Shown here in pieces: positions 55,421-64,000 of a stretch of DNA of 64,000 bases. Made by a program: the position numbers and the translations under genes. The stretch is from Vicia villosa (taxonomy: Eukaryota > Streptophyta > Magnoliopsida > Fabales > Fabaceae). The stretch covers positions 73,566,144-73,630,143 of the forward strand of contig NC_081181.1 of the NCBI RefSeq assembly GCF_029867415.1, read 5' to 3'. The notes under the pieces are model-generated. The model was not told the origin of the DNA. It saw only the letters and a program-made list of their open reading frames with translations, and did no database searches. Within the stretch, counting starts at the first letter, position 1; every line of letters begins with the position of its first letter.

Positions 55421-57782
55421 CTTTTCCCGTATTTAAAAAGAATATTGTTTTAAAAAAATTGTATCAACAATATACATTAAAAAATAAAGTAACACTTACT
55501 TTTAATATATGATAAAATAATTTTTTAACTTCTATATTATAAAAAATTTAGTTTAAAATTTTTATTTTGTTTTAGTATTTTTATAACTTAGAAGATTAAA
55601 AAATGTTAAACTTTATAATTTAATATTTGAATGTGGGCACCAACTATAATTTATAAATTGATTCATTAATTGAGGCCAAACTTTTTAAAATAGATGGTAA
55701 TGTTTTTAATTTAAACGTGTTTCATATTCTTATTAAGTTTCTCATAAAAATCTAAAACATTAAAAAAATATATTTTAATTCGAAAAAGGAATCTCTAATT
55801 TTAATTTTGTATAAATGATTAAAACAAAACTGATTTGTAGTATTAAAAACCTAAGGACCAATATATGTTATAAACATACCACATTAAACTAAATAAGTAA
55901 TAAATTATAATTAAAATATTAAATGATATTTTAACCTTTATTATAGTTGTTATAATTTAATTGCATTTAAGATCTAAACTATTAAAAATTGAAATTAAAA
56001 TTTAAAAAACTCCATTGAAAATTTGCATTTATTAAATGATAATTTGACAATTATTATATTATTAATTATTTGAATTTGCATTAAAAATTAAGTGAATTAT
56101 TCATAAATATTATAATTTACATATATTATTTTTTTTAAAAATGCTATAATATTAATAACATTAATAAAGTTTTAATGATATACATCCCTTCCATTTTAAA
56201 ATAAATATTTTCATATTTTTATACGTATTTTAAAATAGAGTATGTAATATTATAAATTATATATTAATTTTTAATATTTTTATACGTATTTAAAAAATAG
56301 AAGTAAAAATTTATATTTAAAATTATCAAATTTTAAACTATTTTTAGTAGAGATGTAAAAAAAAATTGGTTATATGAAAAAATTTAAATTTCCTCAATAA
56401 ATGAATAAAATATTTATTGTAGTAATAAGGGATATGTACAAATATCATAAAGTGATTGATTTATGCATAGAAAAAGTATAACATGAGAATTTTAATTTAT
56501 TGTATAGTCATACATGGTTTTCAATTTAATAATAAAATTTTATAAAGTATACCATAAATGTAATTTAACCATAATTATTGTAATTATTATTTAATTGCCT
56601 TTAACATATATAAAAATAAAAATATGAATAGAAATAAAAACTAGAAGTAGGTGGGAGTAGCTTTTGTTTTGTACCGTGATTTTAACATTTTCCAAACGTA
56701 GGCTAATTATAACTGTCAAATATAAAAATATTTTATATCTTATAAATAAATAGAAAATCAGTAAATACTTCACATTACTCTTTTTTTAGTAATTTATTAT
56801 TGTTTTTTAAAATTTAAGAATGTGTGATTTATTTTTTCTAATCAAAAGTGTCATTATTATACAACGCCAAAATGATACCTCCTTTATAAAATATTTAATG
56901 TTTATTCATTCTTTTCTAAGGTATCATTCAAATTCAAACAAAACAGATTAACATATAGATCCATTCACAAACATACGTTTAAAATTTTCAAAAATTTACA
57001 AAATAAAACAAACAACTAATTGATCCTTGTACTTCTCTGTTGCCTGAGCAGTAGCAGCTAATTGATCTTGCAACAAAACAAAGAAGCAAATTTAATCAAA
57101 TGGTTAAATAAAATAAACATTAATAAATTACAATAATCATCGATTAGCTTCGATTAACAATGCAAATTATTTACAGTCTCCAACCTAGCCAACCTATTCC
57201 CTATTCAAATTTATTGAGATCAATTTCATTTAAAATGTAATCAATTTCATTTATTAAGATCTTAAATTTAGTTTATTCCCCTTATGAATTCAAATTTTTT
57301 ATTATAGTATTAAACTGAAAATATTAATAATTTTAATTAAATGAACTATCTTGACTAATACATATCTTAATCTTTGAAAATACACACTCTATTGAACACA
57401 AAACGAAAATTATAAAATATACTTAAAATATTATCTCAATTACACCAAAAAAATAAAATTTACTTAAAGCATGTTACATATCAACGTGCACATGCACATG
57501 TCGTCACACAAATCAAAATGGTTGCATCCTTAAGGATATTTAATCATTCAATCAAGTAGAGAGTTAATAGACCATAGTGGGTGAGTATATAATAGAGAGA
57601 TAGGGGTCATATGTTTATAGTTAATGTAAATAAAAAGTTGTTGGATGATTTTTCAATGAAGATAAAAAATCTAGATTATTGAGGTAAAAGATGTATTGGG
57701 AAGATGTAAAAAAATTGAAATCATTATGCATGGCAAATGTTGCAAATTGAAATCATTAGGCATGAAAAATAAATGATAAGTA
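55421..57782. other. AT-rich stretch without recognised gene
   Basis: About 2.4 kb of strongly AT-rich sequence. I see no coding region, RNA gene or clear repeat. Confidence 0.6.
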
Positions 57783-58066
57783 CTCCCTCCGTCCCATAAT
57801 ATATGTCATAGTGGGTCATTTCACACAAATTAAGAAAATGTAATAAATGAAAGAGAGAGAACAGTGTTTTTACAAAACTATCACTGTTTATTATTGCTGT
57901 ATTTGAATGATCATAAATGTAAAGTGAGAGAATAATAAATTAAGAGTATTAATTAGAGGGCATAATTGAAAGATAAAAATTAAAATTGCATTGGAAACTT
58001 AAAGCGACACTTATTTTAGGATAAATAATTTTATAAAATGCAACACTTATTTTGGGAAGGAGGGAG
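57783..58066. mobile_element. Stowaway-type (Tc1/mariner) MITE
   Basis: A 284-bp element with ends CTCCCTCCGTCCCATAATAT and (reversed) CTCCCTCCTTCCCAAAATAA. TA is duplicated on both sides (57781-57782 and 58067-58068). The sequence is typical of plant Stowaway elements and there is no coding capacity. Confidence 0.9.
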
Positions 58067-58151
58067 TAATAATTAGGGAATATAATTATCTTTAAGCTCC
58101 CGATTATCATTTTTAAATTGATAATTAGAGGGTTAGTTAAGAAATTTACTA

Positions 58152-58500
58152 TAATCTATCTTTCTACAACAATGAATAATAATTTTAACTTATCATTTTT
58201 TTATTTTAAAATTATTTATTTAAAAACTCATATATGTTAAAGAAATATACTTAAATATATTTAATTGATATAGAGATTTTACACTATTTATAGTAAATTG
58301 TAACACTTATATCTTGACGTTTCTTTTAACATTTTAATGTGATAAACTCACTGATAAGCACATGGATAATTAATGTCAATTTATATTTTAATTTTTTTTA
58401 AACATAATTCTAGTCTTCTAATTTTACCTATTTTATAAAATTAATATTTTTACTTTTAATATAATTTTTTTTGCTTGTTCTCATTTCTTTGCCTTGAAAA
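58152..58500. repeat. Third host-repeat copy, uninterrupted
   Basis: It matches 48715-48796 joined to 53374-53483 and continues past the Helitron boundary. It is thus the empty site for both the Copia element (near 58240) and the Helitron terminus (near 58345). Confidence 0.75.
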
Positions 58501-58664
58501 TTCGCAAGTTTTTTCTTTTAGCTATTAATTAAAATCTACAAAATTTTAAAAAGAGTTAATATTTAATCAAAATTATATACATTTAGGTTTTATATAATAG
58601 AAATTCATTAAAAAAATACAAGATAATTATGTATTTTGTTATTTATAATAGAGAAAATAGGTGA

Positions 58665-58819
58665 TGCACTGACAGTGTAAAAAAATTTTACACTGTCAAC
58701 CAATCAGAACCATGGATCCCAATAAATCATACTGTTATGTTTAAATTACTAAGATGACATGGCAGTTTATTGTTTTTTTATTGGATGACAGTGTAAAACT
58801 TTTTTACACTGTCAGTGCA
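58665..58819. mobile_element. Small MITE with double-palindromic ends
   Basis: 155 bp. The ends TGCACTGACAGTGTAAAAA are inverted repeats, and each end is itself followed by its own palindrome (GACAGTGTAAA...TTTACACTGTC), so both termini can fold separately. Between them lie AACCAATCAGA and a matching ATTGGATG. Superfamily not assigned; no duplication was recognised. Confidence 0.65.
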
Positions 58820-61072
58820 GGGCATGTCCATTAAACTCTTTATAATATATAGCACACTAAACTTAATTTTAGTTTTTTTTTTCCGGTACTTGTAAAGGAA
58901 GAAACTAGTAACTACTATCACCTAAAAACTCTCATACACATATAGAAGATTTCAGGGTTTTTCCCCTCTACTTTTAAAATTTTCATATTAATTTAAAATT
59001 TAATTAAATTTTATATTCTTTTTTATAAATTTATATCTAAGTTTGGTGATATATAATTAAGTATTTGGGTTCTTGTGAGAAATAAGCTTCCATTAAGGGC
59101 GAATCGTTTGGATACTACTCGCGTTCGATTTTTAGTGGAAACAAGACTTAGCCAGTGAGTCGTTCCTCTTAACTACGAAACTAGAGTAATTTATTCATTA
59201 TGTGGATCGAAACTGGGTGGCTAAACCCAAAAAATAGTTTCTTGATATATACTTCATATAATATATCCGAAACTCTATGTATTGGAAGTTACTTATCTTT
59301 AACTTCAAGTTAAGTAACACTGATAGAAAAATAAAGGTAATTCTACATGCTTTAATAGTTGTCTGTGAAAAAACATTATAATAACAGGTTATATTAGTTA
59401 TGTTATCATTCATATGTTGCACATTTAAAAAATATATAATTAGTAATACTATAATTATTCTTATATTCAAACAAACATAAGAAAATAACAATTTCATTAC
59501 TAGGCAAAATATAATCTTTAGATGGATTTAAAATCATAGAGAGTTCAATCAACAGATGTTGCTCTTAAGCAACTAACGTGGCAACATTAAACTTCATTAA
59601 TAACATTTAGACAAATGGATGAATTTAGCAGCATTTCCTTCAAGCATTATTCCTTCGAGGACGTCTCTACAACTTAATATACAACTCAAACCAAAGCACT
59701 TTGCAACCACCCTCAACTCAACGTTCAACTCAGAATCGCAAGTCGCACAATCCAGCACAACAACACAAACACATCAAATCAAAGAAGGTGTAGAATAACA
59801 GAAAAGAAGTATAGTTGAAGATCGGAGAGTGGCGAGATTACCTGGTCCTCGTGTACTTTTGATTTTGTTGTTCACTTTTTGATCGTACCTAATCATAATG
59901 GATCGTATATGGCCTGCAATCTATTGTTTACCAGTAATTTCTAACAAACAACCGCTAGTCCTCCAAAAGCGTAAACTTTGGTAACTTACACGATCGACTA
60001 GATTGATCCTAGGACATGTGTCTCGAGGGTTCATATATTTGTGATTTGAGTAATGATTGGTGATATTTCTGGATTACGAATATTATCAAGATATTTCGAT
60101 CAATATTAACTTTTAATGATCTGTTGACAATAACTCTAAGTACAACTTAAAAATCAACGAAATAAATGACAGAAATGTAAATAAACTGCATGTAAAAGAC
60201 TTTAACTTAAATTGTAGTAAGTAAGTAAATAACTTGAAAGAAATAAACTTGTAAGCGTAAAGAAAGTAAAATAATGACTCTTGAATGATAAAATTAAACT
60301 TATATTGCATAAGTAAAATGAAGAGTAAAATGTGTGGTGTTCGTCATACATACATGATTTCAGCAAATTCTCTTTTCTCTAACACTGGTAATTCGAGTAA
60401 CTTTTGTGAATTTCTGTATATTAATTCGAACACCTTTATTCTAAACATTAAGACTTCTATTTATACTACTTCGACCCTAACGACCTCTATGTAGATTACT
60501 GCCACGTTCGATATTTTAAATGTTGCTTCGCTTTAGATGCGTCCATGCGGCCTCCATGCAAAACCGTTCCATTTTGAATTTCAAACTTTCCCGCTTAACG
60601 CTTCGACTTTGCTAACGCCGCTGTCGAAGGGTACTTATAAAGATTGTGAAAATCTCTTTAGTCACTTCCTTCGATAAAACAACTTTTTTCCTTCATGGAC
60701 AAGATTCAAAATAGCTTCGCAAAAGCCATTTCTCCTTCTAGAAACAATACTTTCAAAGTATTACATCTCTGGTCGAAATCTCCAGGTAACAAATTGCCCC
60801 CAATAAATGTCTATTTCGAATCCATGCAGAAGTAGGCATTTTTTTATCAAGAGATTTCGACTTTAAACCTTTTACAAACTCAAAGGTCTAATAACTATCA
60901 ATCAATCACGACTTGACTTCCTAAAACGTCCCATCGAGACGTGCGTTCAGTTATTATCATCATAACTTCCTATTCCCTAGAAAGTGAACAACAATTTTTT
61001 AACTTCCTCACCCATAACCACTAGCACGTGGCCCACTACTCCTGCCAGGTGTACCCTACTGTCTTATAGAGT
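58820..61072. other. Stretch without recognised gene
   Basis: AT-rich to 59500, then mixed sequence with TTCGA-containing tracts (59900-60900). Short open frames (59198-59497, 60113-60310, 60285-60494) show no domain. An unrecognised retroelement LTR is possible from 60120 onward. Confidence 0.45.
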
Positions 61073-61360
61073 AGCTCTATAAAAGCTAGCCACGACCTTT
61101 TTCTTTCTTTTTACGCAAACATTCATCTTCAACCTTGGTTCAAACTTCCAATTTTCTGAAACTTCTCTTTCTTAGAAAAAACCCCTTTTTCTTCAAAATT
61201 CCTAGATTGACAATGTCTCCCGATAATCAACAGAAGAAATCCAAGAAAGTTAAGAAGTCTGGATCCTTAAAGAGTCCCGCTTCTCATGAAATCCAAGATG
61301 ATCAATTATCCACATGATCAAGTATTCTTGGATGTATTCTAACTCCATTGGAGGATACTG
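61073..61360 (+). pseudogene. Promoter-led short ORF fragment, unrecognised
   Basis: A TATA box (CTCTATAAAAGCTAG, about 61076) is followed by a CT-rich leader and ATG at 61213. The frame runs 34 codons, Lys- and Ser-rich (MSPDNQQKKSKKVKKSGS), to TGA at 61315-61317. After the stop the same frame stays open for about 16 codons (61318-61365) before TAA. It looks like the N-terminal exon of a repeat-encoded or host protein that has lost the rest. I do not know the family. Confidence 0.4.
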
Positions 61361-62334
61361 CTTAACAACAGGTTTTCTTCTTTTTCATCTTCTGGGATTC
61401 TTCTTGTAGGCATGTGATGTGTATTTCAACATTTGATTCATCATACACTTTGTGTAAGTTGCCTCTTGTGGAGCTTCTGAAGCATAGTTTCTTATTTTCT
61501 TTCATGTTCAGCTTCTCTCTACAGATTTTTTGTCAAGATTTATCTTTTGTTACACTATGTAGATGTATCCTGGATACATACTTTGATGCTCACTTTGGAT
61601 GCATACTCAGATGCATACATGGACGCATACCTTCAAGTCTAAAGTTTGATCTATTTATAGAGCTAGGTATGTTACCGTTGGAATCTAGCCGTTAAGATTT
61701 GTTTGAATGTTTCTTTGAATGCTTCGTCTAGATTAAACCTTTTGTGACAAGTGTTGTTCTCAGCAGAACCTTATCCTCAACATGATGATTGTAGTTGATG
61801 GCGTGCTTCTTTGGTTAAGCTTGTCTTTTTCCAACGCGTTGCATGTGGCTTGCTTCTTCTTTTAACCTTGGGAGTTGTTCCTTTTAAATATTTTAACCGT
61901 TTTGCATGTGATGATGTTTCTAATGACTCTCCCTTTGATTCTAAGCTCTTTGTATTTTATTTAATTTGTATGTTGAGCTGTAGATTCTTCATTGGCTTGT
62001 ATGTGACTTCTGTTGATGTTTGTATCTTGCATGTTACTGCGTTGTATCCTCAGAACTTCAAACTTCGGAACTTCTGATCTTTCTTCTTGCGTGATCTTCT
62101 GATGTTGCAAAGCTTCTTGTAGCTGATCTTTCTTGTTTATTTTCTTTGAGGATTCTGATGTAATTTCTGATTTTGTGCTTGTTTGATATGATGACTTTTA
62201 GCTTTCTTCCATCTTCTGAATGTTTGATTCTTCTTTCAAATTTGATTCATTTTATGATGTAGTCGTTGTACTATTTTTCTGATGAATCCCATATAAGATT
62301 TATAGCATAGTATCTGCACACTAAATGAAACTAT
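61361..62334. other. Stretch without recognised gene
   Basis: It contains a short degenerate repeat of GATGCATAC (61555-61632) and many CTTCTGA runs. The open frames 61414-61695 and 61811-62077 are hydrophobic but have no family signature. Confidence 0.45.
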
Positions 62335-64000
62335 TGTCATACCCCAAAATTTGCCCTCCCATATTCCATTCACAATAATGCAAAGCTCAAGGTTCAGTCC
62401 CAAAGACCACTCACTCCAAAGTCCAGAAGATCCATAGTCAACTGGTTTGACATAAAAAGTCAACCACCACCAGAGCATAGTCAAAGCTTCCCAATTTTGG
62501 TCAACATCTAGTATGTGAAGTACAACCATCATTTGATCAAAGATTGATCATGATTCCATTAATAGAAACTCAGAGATGAACAAATACACAAAGGTTCAAA
62601 TTAGGGTTTCTTAGGAGAAAGTCAACCCAACTTTGACTGGGTATAACTTTCACATGGAACATCAAAAATTCCCCACTCAAAGCCTATTTTGAAGGAAATT
62701 GGATTCTCTACAACTTTGTCTCTCACAAGCCAGGGCTAGAAATGGTTCATTTGAGAGATACAGTGCAAAAGATTACAGGTCCTTTTCAGGCATCCTTCAA
62801 AAGCAGTTTTTTCCCAAGAAGGATATGATCAAGATAAAAGCTCCAAATGGAAAATATATTCCAAAGTGGCTTGTAGAGGACCTCTTGAGGTTTCCAAAAA
62901 GTATTAGAACTCCCTCATAGCCTAAAAATTGAGTGAGATATGATTGATCAAAGTTGGGCGATTTATGAGGGCCAAATGTGAAATAAAGGAGGTCTAAGTT
63001 GGATTTCTTGAAAATGGGCCTATATTCTATGACTCAAACTTGGTCCACAAGCTACCCAAACCACATGCCACAAATTTTGCTTTCTAGTTTAATTAATATA
63101 ATTTTATTTCATTTTTTAATGACTTAAAGTAATTTAATTAAAAGAAAATCAAATATTGTGTAAAAAATATTCACATAAACTACTTTCAATCAACATTTAT
63201 GGCTGAAAATCATATATTTTCGTGGATTATTGGTGGAGGAAGAAATTGATACAATTTTAGGCCAAAATAGAAAGTTTCCATTTGAAAATAAAATCAATTT
63301 TCTCAAGTTGGCAAGATTTAATTCAAAGGGCTTTGAGATAGTTTTGTTGACCTAATTTGATCCCCTATAAGTACTAAACACGAGCCATAGGATTAGGGGA
63401 CGAAATTCTGGATCAGAGGCACAGGCTCAAGAACTCAAAAACTCACTCAAAACCAAAATTCGGTTTCAAAGAATTGGGGACTTTCAAGGAGATTCAAAGG
63501 TTGTAAAAGCTTCTTGGAGGTATTCTGAACGTGATTGAACACTTGCATAGCAACAACACCCCCAGATTAATCTCCCCCGAGCCAAGGTATGTTGTTTTAA
63601 ACTTTAAATCGATTAGCCTAATTCATGCATCTTTAGGTGAGTTTGATTATATGTCATGCTTTGTTTCAATTCTACGAAGGTTTCTGGATCTTTAATTTGA
63701 TTTCTGGGCATTCTTCATAGGGTTCTCCATTATTAACCGAGTTAGGGTTTATAGGTTTTAAATTGGGGGTTTTCTCTTGAAGTTAAATTAGGCTAAAATA
63801 ATACCATGGTTAGATTCACGTGGTGAGGACGAAGAGGATAGACCGGTCGCGAATCATTTATGTGCACGTATGTGGTTTTTAGCATTTGCAGGTTTATTGG
63901 CTACGAAGGAATTCGTAGCGAATTCGTAGCAAGAATTGCAGGGTTTTACAGGTCTCTGTGGAGAAGATGATGGCGTGGCAGCGTGTCACTGGTTTGTTTA
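62335..64000 (+). repeat. Tat-like LTR, cut by window end
   Basis: It begins TGTCATACCCCAAAATTTGCCC and follows the Tat LTR layout: GTCAAC runs, AAATTAGGGTTT, the TCCAAAAAGTA motif near 62894, CTATAAGTACTAAAC near 63365 and a transcript-like stretch after it. It is a different subfamily from the 2437/40068 pair. Its end and partner lie outside the window. Confidence 0.7.

Noticed and set aside
57584..57600. TATATAATAGAGA as the missing Helitron 5' end (reversed)
   Set aside because: The next bases (TAGGGG) do not match the expected host sequence (TGTGATAA).

Overview
The window is repeat-dense plant nuclear DNA. No bacterial or organellar genes, rRNA or tRNA genes are visible. Nested LTR retrotransposons fill roughly the first 43.7 kb; a Copia element, MITEs and AT-rich DNA follow. 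The Tat (Ogre-like) element with 3' minisatellites, the Maximus/SIRE-type Copia element and the Athila-type element suggest a large-genome legume, perhaps of the pea/vetch tribe. This assignment is inference. Only one likely host gene is visible, a small divergent bromodomain (GTE-type) protein at 47098-47724 (-).

Layout. 1-2275: 3' end of an Athila-type element (+). 2437-43744: a Tat-type element with LTRs at 2437-10604 and 40068-43744. Its 5' LTR was split by a coding-free chromovirus-like element (3749-8318, target duplication CCATA). Its gag was split by a second Athila-type element on the minus strand (11816-36288, duplication ATCAA). That element was in turn hit by a SIRE-type Copia element (14514-24208, duplication AAATA) and by a hAT MITE in gag (33562-34210, 8-bp duplication). 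43785-46160: a Tat-like LTR remnant. 46387-46658: a hAT-like MITE. 47098-47724: the bromodomain gene. 47966-58500: three copies of a host repeat, carrying a 4.6-kb Copia element (48797-53373), a Helitron-type terminus (53484), an AT-rich minisatellite and a CACTA terminus (54405). 57783-58066: a Stowaway MITE. 58665-58819: another MITE. 61073-61360: a promoter-led ORF fragment. 62335-64000: the start of another Tat-like LTR.

How it works together. Three open or nearly open reading frames lie in the env position (3' of pol): 16193-17476 in the SIRE element, and 24355-25716 and 26509-27897 in the Athila element. Two of them seem to have their own promoter. In each case a TATA box lies about 90 bp before the ATG, and upstream of it sits the same palindromic motif that stands upstream of the TATA box in that element's own LTR. 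In SIRE the motif is ATCGAT pairs spaced exactly 21 bp. In Athila it is GAGACG-NN-CGTCTC dyads. This parallel, and an array of hairpins with GAAA-type loops in the transcribed part of the Athila LTR, are the most unusual signals in the window.

All counts and divergences quoted were made by eye.
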